A DNA stretch of 64,000 nucleotides from Streptomyces albofaciens JCM 4342 (GCF_008634025.1 NZ_PDCM01000001.1:3194501-3258500), one strand, 5' to 3'; positions 17,201 to 26,511 are shown, numbered from the stretch's first letter. The notes: generated by a model not told the origin, from the letters alone. A program made the numbers and translations.

Positions 17201-18250
17201 CCATATCGACTGACCGTCAACGCAGGCCAGTCATTTCAAGGCTCGATTGTCCTCGGCATGGGATTCGTGCTTGATCCGGAAGAAGCGCGGGCATACATAG
17301 AGAAGGATCCGCGGAACGCCGATGTCGTATTCCCCTACCTCAACGGCGAGGACCTAAACTCCCGACCGGATTGTTCGGCAAGGCGCTGGGTAATCAATTT
17401 TGGCGAGATGACCAAGGAAGAAGCCCGTCGATACCCGACATGTTGGACACGCGTCGAAAATAACGTCAAGCCAGAGCGAATCAAAAAGGATTCGAAGAAG
17501 TACCCGCGAATGGTCCATGAGTGGTGGAAATTTTGGAATCCTCGCCCTGGCCTCCAACAAGCCATCTCTGGTATCGGCCGGATATTGGCGATCGCACGCG
17601 TGAGCAAGACAGCCTTGCCGGTTTTTGTTCCTTCTGGCCAGGTCACTAGCGAACAGACAGTCATCTTTGCCACGGATCGCGATGCCGATTTGTCTCTGCT
17701 CTCCAGCGCCCATCACTATTGGTGGGCGATCACAAGGGCATCCAGCTTGAAGGGGGATCTGCGCTACACCCCCTCCGACGTCTACGAGACCTTCCCCAAG
17801 CCTGGCCTCACTGACCGCATGGACAAGGCTGGTAAGGAGTTGGACGCTTACCGCCGTACGCTCATGCTGGAGCGACAGTTGGGGCTGACAAAGCTCTACA
17901 ACCAGGTACACGACCCAAAGGTGTTCGATCCGGCCATTGAGCGGTTGCGGCAGATCCACGTAGAGATCGATGATGCGGTCAACGAGGCCTATGGCTGGTC
18001 CGATCTGGATCTGGGCCATGGCTTCCATGAGACGCACCAGGGCGTCCGGTTCACCATCGTGCTAGAGGCGCAGGTTGAGGTGCTGGACCGGTTGCTGGAG
18101 CTGAACCACGCTCGCTACGACGAGGAGGTCCGCCGTGGTGCGCACTCCGGCAAGGGGAAGGGCAAGGGCGGTGGCAGCCGCGGAAAAGGCGATGACGCCG
18201 CCGTCTTCGACGACGGCGCGCTGATGCCACCGCCGGATGCCCTGTTCTGA
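14222..18250 (+). CDS. drmMI: DISARM adenine-N6 methyltransferase DrmMI
   Basis: The 1342-residue product resembles type IIG-style methylases: S-adenosylmethionine motif I VADIAMGSGAFLVSACRYL (~592) and catalytic motif IV FDAIVGNPPFVGG (~855, NPPF, adenine-N6). The preceding PLHWPLEFPELF is typical of the family. DrmMI methylates host DNA so that DISARM spares it. The stretch around 16,760-17,740, encoding the part after NPPF where sequence recognition would lie, is visibly AT-richer than the rest of the gene, with runs such as AAAAAAATTT. The frame stays open, so this looks like a swapped specificity module, not damage. The tail is Gly/Lys-rich. Confidence 0.9.
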   Translation: MPRPKKPTGSTPAHQHADWLRLLPADGPFLALPVLTDVFQHGLDLVPDETVDRLRQGWAEVNAAPDLLAPAWSELILREVLSYSGPLLAEGAAVPTEFTTAPAGAGSLRQDAVALGPDGKGGRAARMLLYRRPWQERLTRASQGEPSALEHAAETCRRTDVPLALVTNGRLWVLVHARRGEPTTQATFDADMWLEERLLLRAFATLLGAQRVLPPAAGPDGTPTTSLAALFQRSADAHAQVTDTLGRQVRAAVDLLIGELSRLDRESGGELLEQVAPRDVYRAALTMMMRLVFLFYAEEQRLLPIESELYADAYAVSTLHRRLEDERSLYGDEIGDRRSAAWPRLLATCTALHGGSEHPDLRIPAYGGSLFDPERFPWLTSTRVSDRVVREILDALLVLRGKHGAEQLSYAGLDVEQIGHVYEGLLEFSCLRVTEPYVGLGGKLAPELPLAELEQAHGEGDEAFAEWLKARAGFTTATVKKALTAQPAADDLSNLHSACDNNATLAERIRPYLGLLRRDLRGWPVVGPAGSVVLTQVGDRRATGTHYTPRTLAEEVVEHTLAPLCHAPGPAEGAESDAWQVKPAEQLLALRVADIAMGSGAFLVSACRYLADRLVKAWKRDGLPADVSSLVGEDADRDELARTARRLVADRCLYGVDRDPMAVELAKLSLWLVTLAKDKPFSFLDHALRHGDSLIGVTSIDQITAFHLKPEVGRKINARLHGDIEEDTARIVARATEVRQDIAAMPVVDIRQAQLKAQKLMYADDLTDKLRLAADAVVGAALSTAGEKASSYDDRLTSLSEEVQAALRGDDKAEETTRERIDRWLRGHRMEPIRPLHWPLEFPELFGPAGSGFDAIVGNPPFVGGKKISPTMGEDYRAYMVERIARGRRGNADLCAYFLLRDTSLTPTGRMGIITTNTIAQGDTREVGLDQIVERGRTIYRAVKSQPWPGTAALEISLLWLGRCHENEPAVLDDRRVRGITPALDVVSRVSGNPYRLTVNAGQSFQGSIVLGMGFVLDPEEARAYIEKDPRNADVVFPYLNGEDLNSRPDCSARRWVINFGEMTKEEARRYPTCWTRVENNVKPERIKKDSKKYPRMVHEWWKFWNPRPGLQQAISGIGRILAIARVSKTALPVFVPSGQVTSEQTVIFATDRDADLSLLSSAHHYWWAITRASSLKGDLRYTPSDVYETFPKPGLTDRMDKAGKELDAYRRTLMLERQLGLTKLYNQVHDPKVFDPAIERLRQIHVEIDDAVNEAYGWSDLDLGHGFHETHQGVRFTIVLEAQVEVLDRLLELNHARYDEEVRRGAHSGKGKGKGGGSRGKGDDAAVFDDGALMPPPDALF

Positions 18251-18295
18251 GAATGATCTGTCGATGTGTCAGTGCCGGTCTCTAGGGTGGCCTGT

Positions 18296-21200
18296 ATGAG
18301 TGACGAGGGTGTGCTGCAGGCGCCGACGGCAGCTGTGATCCGGGATGAGCTGGTAGACGCCGTGGTGGCGGACCTGCTCGGCCCGGTCGGCGGCGATCAG
18401 GAGGAGATCGGGGAGCGCCCCACCGACCGGTACTTGCTCGGCCGGCTGGCGCCGAGCGGCGCGGTGATCTCACCGGACGAGCAGGACAGTCTGGCGGAGG
18501 CGGAGCCCAGCGGTGGGGAGGAAGGGGACCCCGAGCCAGACGCCCCGAATGTGCCGAGCTTGTTCCCGTCGACGTTCGGGTTCACCGCTTGCGTGGACGG
18601 TGCTGTCCGCGAGCTGACGGTGTCCGCGTCGTGGGCGCGGTACGAGCAGGCTCCGGCGCCGGAGGGCAGTTACCGCTCCACCGTGTGGCGCAGGGTGCCG
18701 ATGTCCGGCTCGATCACGGTGCCGCTCGCCGAGGGCGACCTGCGCCCTGGTCCCGCGCCCCTGCACCCCGACGCGCCGCACGTGCGTATACGCGGCCGGG
18801 CGCGGCGCTTCGACGGCAACTGGCTAGTCTCCCTGTTTCTCGTCAACGACCAGCCTGGCAGTTCGCACAAGCAGCAGGCGTGGCTGTTCCAGGCCGAACT
18901 GTCCGCCGCCGCCCTGGACGATGGCCCCGTGTTCCTGCGGCGCGTGACGGATCGGGCTTCGGGAGGGGACGCCGAGGACCGGAACGAGCAGAACCGGCTG
19001 GCGATGACGTACCGGTTCCATCCGGAGTTCGCCGTCGGCCACGGCGTGGCCGTCCATGTCGAGCCGGACCCGGCCGATCCGATGGCCGCGTGCCGCATTA
19101 GTACCACGGCTGCCCCCTGGTACGAGGTGCCGCAGACCGGCCTGCCCAACGCCAAGGACGACGTGGACCTGCCCGAGCTTGCCGAGCTGGTGACGGACAT
19201 GGAGCGGCTGGGTGCGATGGGCCCGGCCGAGCTGCAGGCCGCTTTGATGCCGCTGGTGACCGGCTATCGGCGGTGGATCGAGGAACGCGGCGCCGAGATC
19301 GGTTCCGCACGCGCGCACTTGGACGGTTTCGCGCATGAGGCGAACGCGAATCTGTCGCAGGCGCGGGAGGCGGCGGACCGGATCGAGGCCGGCATCCGGC
19401 TGGTCGTCAGGGACGCCACCGCCCGTCAGGCGTTCGCCTTCGCCAACCGTGCCATGCACTTGCAGCGCGTGCACTCCCTCGCGGCGGAAAAGCGGCGCAC
19501 CGACCCGCAGGGCATCACGCTCGATGCGGCACTGGACGCCTACAAGGACCCGCGATTCCACAGCTGGCGGCCGTTCCAGTTGGCGTTCGTGTTGTTGAAC
19601 CTGCCCTCGCTGGCCGACCCCACCCATGCCGAGCGGGGACGGGAGAGCGGGATCGCGGACTTGCTGTGGTTCCCCACCGGTGGCGGCAAGACAGAGGCCT
19701 ATCTAGGGCTGACCGCGTTCACTCTGGCGATGCGGCGTCTGCAGCCGGCGTGGGGCGGGCGGGACCCGCACGCCGGGCTGGCGGTGCTGATGCGCTACAC
19801 CCTTCGGCTGCTGACGATCCAGCAGTTCCAGCGGGCCGCGACGCTGATCTGCGCCTGCGAGGTGCTGCGGCAAGCCGATCGGACCACGTGGGGGGACGAG
19901 CCGTTCCGGATCGGGCTGTGGGTGGGTGGCAAGGTCACCCCGAACCGCACTGACCACGCGGACGACTGGTTGACCCGGCTGAAGAACGACAAGGGCGAGT
20001 CGCACCGCTCCTCCCCGCACCAGCTGACCAATTGCCCGTGGTGCGGCACCCCGATCAACGCCGGCCGGGACATCCAGGTCGACATGGTGCGCCGCCGCAC
20101 CCTGGTGATGTGCCCGGACCCGCACTTCGCGTGCCCGTTCACCGAGTGGGCGAGCAGCGGCGAGGACCGCAGCGAGGGCTTGCCGGTGGTGGTCGTGGAC
20201 GAGGAGATCTACCGGCTGCTGCCGGCCCTGGTCATCGCCACCGTGGACAAGTTTGCCCAACTGCCGTGGAAGGGCGAGACACAAGCCCTGTTCGGAAACG
20301 TCACGCAGCGATGCGAGCGCCACGGCTACCTGACCGCTGACCTGAAGGACGCCGACTGGGAGAGCGGATCCCACCCGGCCAAGGGGAACGCACGAGCGGC
20401 CCGCACCGTAGCGGTGAGCCCGCTGCGCCCGCCGGATCTGATCATCCAGGACGAGCTGCACCTGATATCCGGCCCCCTCGGCTCCTTGGTCGGACTGTAC
20501 GAGGCCGGGGTGGACCGGCTGTGCACCTGGAGGACCCGCAGCGGCCAGGAAGTGCGCCCCAAGGTGATCGCCTCCACCGCGACCGTGCGGCGCGCCCAGC
20601 GGCAGATCGGTGCCCTGTTCCTGCGGCACACACGGATCTTTCCGCCACAGGGCCTGGACGTGAGCGACAGCTTCTTCGCCCGGCAGCGGCCTGTCCCCGA
20701 CACGCCCGGACGGCGCTACCTGGGCATCTGCGCCCACGGCGTGCGCATCAAGTCCACGCTGATCCGTGTTTACGTTGCCGTGCTCGGCGCCGCGCAGCGA
20801 TTGCACGAGAAGTACGGCCACAACCCGGTCACCGACCCCTACATGACACTCGTCGGCTACTTCAACAGCCTGCGCGAGCTGGGTGGTATGCGCCGCCTTG
20901 TCGAGGATGACGTCACTACTCGTCTCGCCCGGGCGGACGCTGGTGTGCTGGCCCGTCGCTATGACCTGGTGCTGCGGGAGCTGACCTCCCGGCTGTCCAG
21001 CAGCGACATCCCGGAGATCCTCGACCAGCTCGCGATCGACTTCTCTGCCCCCGGGGTCAAGAAGGGCAAGGGCGGCGGCAGGGGGAGCAAGCGGCCGATC
21101 GATGTGCTGCTGGCGACCAACATGATCGCCGTCGGTGTGGACGTGTCGCGGCTGGGGGTGATGGTGGTGGCCAACCAGCCCAAGTCGGCCGCCGAGTACA

Positions 21201-21829
21201 TCCAGGCCACCAGCCGGGTCGGCCGTGCCGCCCCGGGCCTGGTACTGACCGTGCTCAACTGGGCACGGCCGCGGGACCTGTCCCACTACGAGCGGTTCGA
21301 GCACTACCACGCCACCATCTACCGCAGCGTCGAGGCACTGTCGGTGACCCCGTTCGCCGAACGTGCCGTGGACCGCGGCCTGACGGGAGTGCTCACAGGC
21401 CTGATCCGCAACCTGGAGGCCGACTGGAACGGCAACCTGCGAGCCCAGGACGTCGACCGCCACGGCACCCTGGCCAAGGAAGTGGTGGCCCACCTGGCGC
21501 AGCGTGCCGCCGAGACGACCGGCTCCACCGCCATCGGCGCCGAGATCGAAAAGGCCCTGGACCAGCGGCTGGACCACTGGGGCAACGAGCAGGCCGTACC
21601 CGCTCGCCGTCTGGCCTACCGCCGCCCATGGAGCAAGGCGGACGACATCGCTGGCCTGCTGCACGAGCCTGACCAGGGCCCCTGGCGGATCGCGACCTGC
21701 CCCACCTCGCTGCGGGACGTCGAGCCCAGCGTCCGGCTGCTGCTGACCGCCGACGACCTCGGTGACGACGGCGCGCCGCCCTTCCTGCCCCCGCTCACCC
21801 CGCCCGGCGCCACCGGAGGAAACCCGTGA
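18296..21829 (+). CDS. drmA: DISARM helicase DrmA
   Basis: I prefer the ATG at 18296 (AGGGTGG eight bases upstream) to a GTG at 18266, giving 1177 residues. Helicase motifs are present: PTGGGKTEAYLG (Walker A, ~460), IIQDELHLISG (DEXH box, ~717), ASTATVRRAQ (~757) and a C-terminal TNMIAVGVDVSRLG, then QATSRVGRA (~940-975). A cysteine cluster, NCPWCGTPI and then MCPDPHFACPF, lies between the motors and may bind zinc. With DrmB it forms the core complex found in all DISARM types, which engages phage DNA with 5' overhangs. The stop overlaps drmB by 4 bp (GTGA). Confidence 0.9.
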   Translation: MSDEGVLQAPTAAVIRDELVDAVVADLLGPVGGDQEEIGERPTDRYLLGRLAPSGAVISPDEQDSLAEAEPSGGEEGDPEPDAPNVPSLFPSTFGFTACVDGAVRELTVSASWARYEQAPAPEGSYRSTVWRRVPMSGSITVPLAEGDLRPGPAPLHPDAPHVRIRGRARRFDGNWLVSLFLVNDQPGSSHKQQAWLFQAELSAAALDDGPVFLRRVTDRASGGDAEDRNEQNRLAMTYRFHPEFAVGHGVAVHVEPDPADPMAACRISTTAAPWYEVPQTGLPNAKDDVDLPELAELVTDMERLGAMGPAELQAALMPLVTGYRRWIEERGAEIGSARAHLDGFAHEANANLSQAREAADRIEAGIRLVVRDATARQAFAFANRAMHLQRVHSLAAEKRRTDPQGITLDAALDAYKDPRFHSWRPFQLAFVLLNLPSLADPTHAERGRESGIADLLWFPTGGGKTEAYLGLTAFTLAMRRLQPAWGGRDPHAGLAVLMRYTLRLLTIQQFQRAATLICACEVLRQADRTTWGDEPFRIGLWVGGKVTPNRTDHADDWLTRLKNDKGESHRSSPHQLTNCPWCGTPINAGRDIQVDMVRRRTLVMCPDPHFACPFTEWASSGEDRSEGLPVVVVDEEIYRLLPALVIATVDKFAQLPWKGETQALFGNVTQRCERHGYLTADLKDADWESGSHPAKGNARAARTVAVSPLRPPDLIIQDELHLISGPLGSLVGLYEAGVDRLCTWRTRSGQEVRPKVIASTATVRRAQRQIGALFLRHTRIFPPQGLDVSDSFFARQRPVPDTPGRRYLGICAHGVRIKSTLIRVYVAVLGAAQRLHEKYGHNPVTDPYMTLVGYFNSLRELGGMRRLVEDDVTTRLARADAGVLARRYDLVLRELTSRLSSSDIPEILDQLAIDFSAPGVKKGKGGGRGSKRPIDVLLATNMIAVGVDVSRLGVMVVANQPKSAAEYIQATSRVGRAAPGLVLTVLNWARPRDLSHYERFEHYHATIYRSVEALSVTPFAERAVDRGLTGVLTGLIRNLEADWNGNLRAQDVDRHGTLAKEVVAHLAQRAAETTGSTAIGAEIEKALDQRLDHWGNEQAVPARRLAYRRPWSKADDIAGLLHEPDQGPWRIATCPTSLRDVEPSVRLLLTADDLGDDGAPPFLPPLTPPGATGGNP

Positions 21830-23667
21830 CCAGCACCGCCCCCGCCCGGGTCGGGGAACTGCGCCCCAACCAGCTGCTCCACACTTTCGGCGTCGGCGCC
21901 ATCGCCGACCTGCCGCACCTGTCCGTCATGCTCCTCGGCCTGGAGGACTGGCAGCTGGATCGCGCACAGATCATTCCGGAAGAACGCCTGCTGGCCGCCG
22001 TCCGCAAGATCCTCGGGCCGCAGGTCGCCACCCTGCGCACCCCGCCCTACACTCCCGAGGAAACCGACCCCTTCGGCGACTGGACCCGCGTCGGCGTCCC
22101 TGTCGGGCTCTTCCCCCGGTGGCTGCGCTGCTCCAATCCGCAGTGCAACCGACTCGCTCCGGTGACCACCGGCCTGTTCGACCTCATCACCAGCCCCTAC
22201 GCGCCCGACCGAACCCGCTACGTGCACAGCTGCCGCGGCCAGGGCCGCAACAGGCCCACCGCCGTGCCGGCCCGCTTCGTCCTCGCCTGCTCCGACGGCC
22301 ACATGGACGACTTTCCCTGGATCTACTTCGTCCACCGCGGCGCCGACGCCTGCCCGGGCGGCACTCTCAAGTTGATCGGCCACGGCACCACCGGTGAGGT
22401 CACCAGCGTCTACGTCGAGTGCTCCTGCGGCGCCCGACGCGCCATGTCCGAGGCCTACGGCGAAGCCGCCGCACGGAGCCTGCCCGCCTGCCGCGGCCGC
22501 CACCCGCACCTGGGTACCTTCGCGCCCTGTGATGCCCCCGCCCGCACCGTGGCCCTGGGCGCCACCAACAGCTGGTTCGCCATGCAGATGAGCGTCTTCA
22601 GCCTCCCCAAGGCCACCGAACCCCTCGACCACGCCGTCAGCCAGTACTTCAAGCAACTGAAAGTGCTCACCGTGCTGGACGACCAGGACGCCGGGGAAGT
22701 GCTGCAGCACCTGCAGTGCTGGCCCGAACTCGAGCCCTTCGGAACACAAGCGGTCCTCGAGGCCATCCGCCGCCACACCGCCATCGCCAAGAACGGCGAT
22801 ACCGGCGAAGACGACGCTCTGGACCTCGCCACACCCGAATGGCGGGCCTTCACCGACCCCCGCGCCACCGACCTGCCTGACTTCAAAACCCGCCGCACCA
22901 CCGTGCCGGCAACCGCCACCGAATGGCTGGACGAGGTCGTCCTCGTACCTCGCCTGCGCGAGGTCGCTGCCCTGTACGGCTTCACCCGCATCGACGCCCC
23001 CGAGTGGGGTGTCCTGGGCACCGACGAACACCGCCTCGCCCCGCTCTCCACCCATGCCCCCACCTGGCTGCCCTGTGCCGAGATGCGCGGCGAGGGCGTC
23101 TTCCTGCGCTTCCAGGAAGACCGCATCGCCGCCTGGGAGGCACTGCCCGACGTCGCAGCCCGCCAGAAGGTCCTGGTCGCCGCCCACCGCAAATGGCGCG
23201 CCCAGCGCAACCTCGACCCGGACGACGGCTGGCCCGGCATGCGCTACCTGCTGCTGCACACCATCTCCCACGTACTGATCCGCCAGCTCGCACTGGAAGC
23301 CGGCTACAGCGCCGCCGGCATCAGCGAACGCATCTACGCACGCGGCGGCACCGACCCCATGGCCGGCGTCCTGCTGTACACCGCCGCACCCGACAGCGAA
23401 GGCACCCTCGGCGGCCTCGTCGACCTCGGCCGCCCCGAACGACTCGGCCCCCTCCTCGACCAGGCCCTCGACGCCGCCGGCCTGTGCAGCTCCGACCCCC
23501 TGTGCGCCGAACACGACCCCCGCGTCCACGGCCACCTGTACGGAGCCGCCTGCCACGCCTGCCTCTTCGCCGCCGAAACCACCTGCGAACGCGGCAACCA
23601 GTACCTCGACCGCACCCTCGTAGTCGATACCCTCACCGGCCCCGCCATCGGCTTCTTCACCCCATGA
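21826..23667 (+). CDS. drmB: DISARM DUF1998 protein DrmB
   Basis: From the overlapping GTG, 613 residues begin RVGELRPNQLLHTFGVGAIA, the usual DrmB start. The C-terminal DUF1998 region is recognisable (MRYLLLHTISHVLIRQLALE, SAAGISERIYA, GVLLYTAAPDSEGTLGGL). It is followed by a conserved cysteine set, CSSDPLC, then CHACLF and C near the end, a probable zinc site. DrmB partners DrmA in DISARM. Ends are translationally coupled to both neighbours by 4-bp overlaps. No frameshift or missing motif was seen. Confidence 0.92.
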   Translation: MTSTAPARVGELRPNQLLHTFGVGAIADLPHLSVMLLGLEDWQLDRAQIIPEERLLAAVRKILGPQVATLRTPPYTPEETDPFGDWTRVGVPVGLFPRWLRCSNPQCNRLAPVTTGLFDLITSPYAPDRTRYVHSCRGQGRNRPTAVPARFVLACSDGHMDDFPWIYFVHRGADACPGGTLKLIGHGTTGEVTSVYVECSCGARRAMSEAYGEAAARSLPACRGRHPHLGTFAPCDAPARTVALGATNSWFAMQMSVFSLPKATEPLDHAVSQYFKQLKVLTVLDDQDAGEVLQHLQCWPELEPFGTQAVLEAIRRHTAIAKNGDTGEDDALDLATPEWRAFTDPRATDLPDFKTRRTTVPATATEWLDEVVLVPRLREVAALYGFTRIDAPEWGVLGTDEHRLAPLSTHAPTWLPCAEMRGEGVFLRFQEDRIAAWEALPDVAARQKVLVAAHRKWRAQRNLDPDDGWPGMRYLLLHTISHVLIRQLALEAGYSAAGISERIYARGGTDPMAGVLLYTAAPDSEGTLGGLVDLGRPERLGPLLDQALDAAGLCSSDPLCAEHDPRVHGHLYGAACHACLFAAETTCERGNQYLDRTLVVDTLTGPAIGFFTP

Positions 23668-24488
23668 CCACCCTGCCCCCGCCTGGCCCGGAATCGAAGC
23701 GGACGCCCGACAGCAGCCTTCCCGCGGTACTCGCCCACCTGGCAGCCGAACTTCCCACCGCCCACCGTCGGGCTTGGATCCGCGTACTGAACACCACATC
23801 CGCGCCAACCCCGGACGCGGAAGCGTGGCTGCTCACCGCCAGTCCCGGCGGCCCCCGCACCGAACTGGCCCGAACCCTGATACGCGCCTGGAACACCGCC
23901 CAACCCGTCCCGGACGGGCCCGCGCTCGCTCTCGCCCTGCAGACCGCTGCCCTCGCTCACACCGCTGCCGCCGAGTCACGCCGCGTCGACCTCGTCGTCA
24001 GCGGCCCGGCGACACCGGCTGTGCCCGTCCGGTACACCGCCCAGGTCATCGCCGAGGTCATCCGCGCCGCCCATCAGCGCCTGCTTGTCGTTAGTTTCGC
24101 GGCCTACCGGATCCCCGAAGTCGTCACCGCACTGCACGCCGCTGCAGCTCGGGGAGTTCACCTCGACGTGATCCTGGAATCCTCCCGAGAAGCCGGAGGC
24201 CCGCTGCGCCAAGACGCCCGTACTGCTTTCGGCGCCCTCACCGCCCACTTCTGGCACTGGCCCGCGAAGCAACGACGCAACGGCTCCGGCCAGGCCTCCC
24301 TGCACGCCAAGCTCGTCGCTGCCGACGAGCACACCGCTCTCCTCGGCAGCGCGAACCTCACCGGACAAGCCCTCACCCACAACCTCGAGATCGGAGTCGT
24401 CCTCCACAACCCCGACGTGGTGGGACGCCTGGTCGCCCACTTCCGCACTCTCATGAACGACCAGCACGGCGTCCTGCAGAGGCTGTAA
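23664..24488 (+). CDS. drmC: DISARM phospholipase-D-like protein DrmC
   Basis: From the ATG that overlaps the drmB stop (ATGA), 274 residues are encoded. An N-terminal helical part is followed by a single phospholipase-D-type motif: SLHAKLVAADEHTALLGSAN and LTGQALTHNLEIGVVL near the C-terminus (HxK...D...GSAN). DrmC is the accessory PLD-family member of DISARM and is dispensable in some tested systems. The unit ends here; the next 278 bp hold no gene I can support. Order and coupling complete a class 1 set. Confidence 0.9.
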   Translation: MTTLPPPGPESKRTPDSSLPAVLAHLAAELPTAHRRAWIRVLNTTSAPTPDAEAWLLTASPGGPRTELARTLIRAWNTAQPVPDGPALALALQTAALAHTAAAESRRVDLVVSGPATPAVPVRYTAQVIAEVIRAAHQRLLVVSFAAYRIPEVVTALHAAAARGVHLDVILESSREAGGPLRQDARTAFGALTAHFWHWPAKQRRNGSGQASLHAKLVAADEHTALLGSANLTGQALTHNLEIGVVLHNPDVVGRLVAHFRTLMNDQHGVLQRL

Positions 24489-24766
24489 CCCGGACGGCCA
24501 AGGCCGCAGTCAGGTACCGGCGAGATCGATCAGGCCCGGCGCACAACGCGACGTCACCCTTTCAGGTCTCTTTCGGGAGCCTTCGGCCATTCATGTCCCC
24601 TGCCAGTCCATCAACCTGCCAGGATCCCGCCCAACAAGGGGCTGGCCGTTCAGCCGCGCGTAAGAGTCAGACCCCGCACGACACGAGCACTGGTCACGGC
24701 AGCAACATCGGCGAAGGGGCGCGAACACCTCGGCCGGGCGGCGCTCCAGTCTGCGATGAGGGCGAC

Positions 24767-25063
24767 ATGGGCGATTGGGACATCATTCGGTCCGAGCTGG
24801 ACACGGCCGAACACGAACAACGGGTGATCTCGGACCTCACGGCACGGATCATCGCCACGCAGTTCTACGACAGCCAATCCAGCCCGCTCTACGCCTTGTC
24901 CAGCACCGGAACGATCACAGACGACTGCGTCACCGAGATCCGTACCGCAGCCGAACACGCCACTACCCCGGACGAGCAACGTGCCCTTGGAGCACTGATC
25001 GCCTACTGCACCCGCCGCACCGACAAAGGCCCTCAACGACACTGGTCTGCCCTGAGATGGTGA
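24767..25063 (+). CDS. Hypothetical protein, 98 residues
   Basis: The ATG at 24767 follows GAGGG. The product (MGDWDIIRSELDTAEHEQRV ... TPDEQRALGALIAYCTRRTD) is helical, acidic at the start, and has no motif I recognise. It may be the first of three small genes following DISARM in the same direction. Nothing ties it functionally to DISARM beyond position. Confidence 0.55.
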   Translation: MGDWDIIRSELDTAEHEQRVISDLTARIIATQFYDSQSSPLYALSSTGTITDDCVTEIRTAAEHATTPDEQRALGALIAYCTRRTDKGPQRHWSALRW

Positions 25064-25164
25064 AACCGCCGTCTGCCGCCGAATGTCAGGCGCTCACTCC
25101 TGGGCAGGCGTGTCTTCTGTCGGGGCACAATGTCTCATTGCTATGCCTCGAGGGGGATACAGCG

Positions 25165-25729
25165 ATGGACAGTGCCACGGCGTTGACCTGGCGCGACCTG
25201 GAGGATCGCGGCTTTCGCGGATTCGTCCGGTTCGACGAGCTGCCCAGCACCGACGTTCCGCCGGAGAGCGGCATTTATGTGGTGTTGCGGTCTTTTTCCG
25301 CTTCTCCGCGCTTCCTGGCAACCAGCCCTACTGGGCGGCGTGGCGACCGCGACCCGACAGTCTCGATCGATCAGCTGGCCACCAAGTGGGTCGAAGGCGC
25401 TCAGCTCGTCTATATCGGCAAGGCCGATGCCGGAGGCAGAGGTGAAGCACGGGCTGAGGCGCCGGCTGCGGCAGTACAGCCGGTCGGGCGCCGGATCGTC
25501 CGGCCACTGGGGCGGCCGCTACATCTGGCAGCTCCATGATTCTTCATCGCTCTTGGTTGCCTGGCGCACGACCCGTGAGGTGGATCCGGCGCAAGCCGAA
25601 GCGGACCTGATCGACGTGTTCATCCGCCTACATGGCAAGCCGCGGTTCGCCAACTTGCGCAGCGGCAACCGCGACCAACCATCAGGCCACTGTGGTTTCG
25701 TGGACGAAGTCCTACAGTCTCAGTCGTAG
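25165..25729 (+). pseudogene. GIY-YIG-like nuclease gene, frameshifted
   Basis: The ATG at 25165 follows a strong GAGGGGGA. The first frame gives SGIYVVLRSFSASPRFLATS and, later, QLVYIGKADAGG, the two halves of a GIY-YIG core. After about 25440 coding character moves to the next frame: GLRRRLRQYSRSG, HWGGRYIWQLHDSSSLLVAW, AEADLIDVFIRLHGKPRFAN. Together they look like one GIY-YIG-type protein of ~185 residues carrying a one-base shift near 25430-25450. The catalytic Arg (LRRRLRQ) and Glu (AEADLI) are in the second part. It is either a true pseudogene or a sequencing error. Such small nucleases are common in islands. Confidence 0.6.
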
Positions 25730-25764
25730 GGCTTCGCCTACGAAACCGAGCAGGGGGTCCTGTG

Positions 25765-26217
25765 ATGGACCACGCTACGCTGCGCGCCGCTGTCGTTGCC
25801 GCGCTCGCCGACACCGAATCTCTCAGCGCCAAGCTCAACGGCCTGCTCGCGGAGATCGATGGAACCGACACCGCTGTCGACCTCGGACGCCAGGGCCTGT
25901 GGACAAAGGCTCAGGTAGAGCTGCTCTGGCACAAGGTGAACCACCTCGCTGGGGTTCGGGCGCTCTTCGAGGCCACCGCCGAACGCCCCGACGAGAAGGT
26001 GACATTCACGGAGATTCTCGAGCGCTCGAAACTTCCTGAGCGTCAGCAGAGCAACGAGCACGCAGCTCTCAGCCGCATCTCCGCGCAGCTGTTCAAGGAG
26101 AAGCGCTGGCCCATCGAGAACAGTCAAGGCGGCTCCGAGAGCACCACGGGCAAGGCCGAGATGCTCTACTGGATGGACAGCCGCGTGGCCGCCTGGTGGC
26201 GCGATATCACGCAGTGA
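25765..26217 (+). CDS. Hypothetical protein, 150 residues
   Basis: GTG 25762 or ATG 25765, with GGGGG upstream, starts a helical protein (LRAAVVAALADTESLSAKLN ... LLAEIDGTD). Its second half resembles a winged or wHTH-like fold (FTEILERSKLPERQQSNEHA, ALSRISAQLFKE, MLYWMDSRVAAWW). I do not recognise the family. It follows the GIY-YIG-like gene by 35 bp, so the two may form a unit. The next 294 bp show no supported gene. Confidence 0.6.
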   Translation: MDHATLRAAVVAALADTESLSAKLNGLLAEIDGTDTAVDLGRQGLWTKAQVELLWHKVNHLAGVRALFEATAERPDEKVTFTEILERSKLPERQQSNEHAALSRISAQLFKEKRWPIENSQGGSESTTGKAEMLYWMDSRVAAWWRDITQ

Positions 26218-26511
26218 CGGCTGCGGGACCGGCAGATCCTGCGCGACCTGTGCGTGGACGGCCTTATCGTCAAAACCGACCTCAACGGGCTGTCTACGAC
26301 CTCGTTCAGGAGTAGAGCCGGGGACCCGACGGTACCCAACCGACATAGATTGCCTGGCGCTATAGCAGCTGGCGGGCCACTCCTTGGGCACCCGAAGACC
26401 TTGACAAGGTCTTCTACAAGGGTGCCAAGGCCTTCGCGTCCCCCTGCTGACCAAAGTGGAGAACATGGCATTCCGGGCCGCGGCGTACCCGGTCGCCTCT
26501 ACAGTTGCGTC

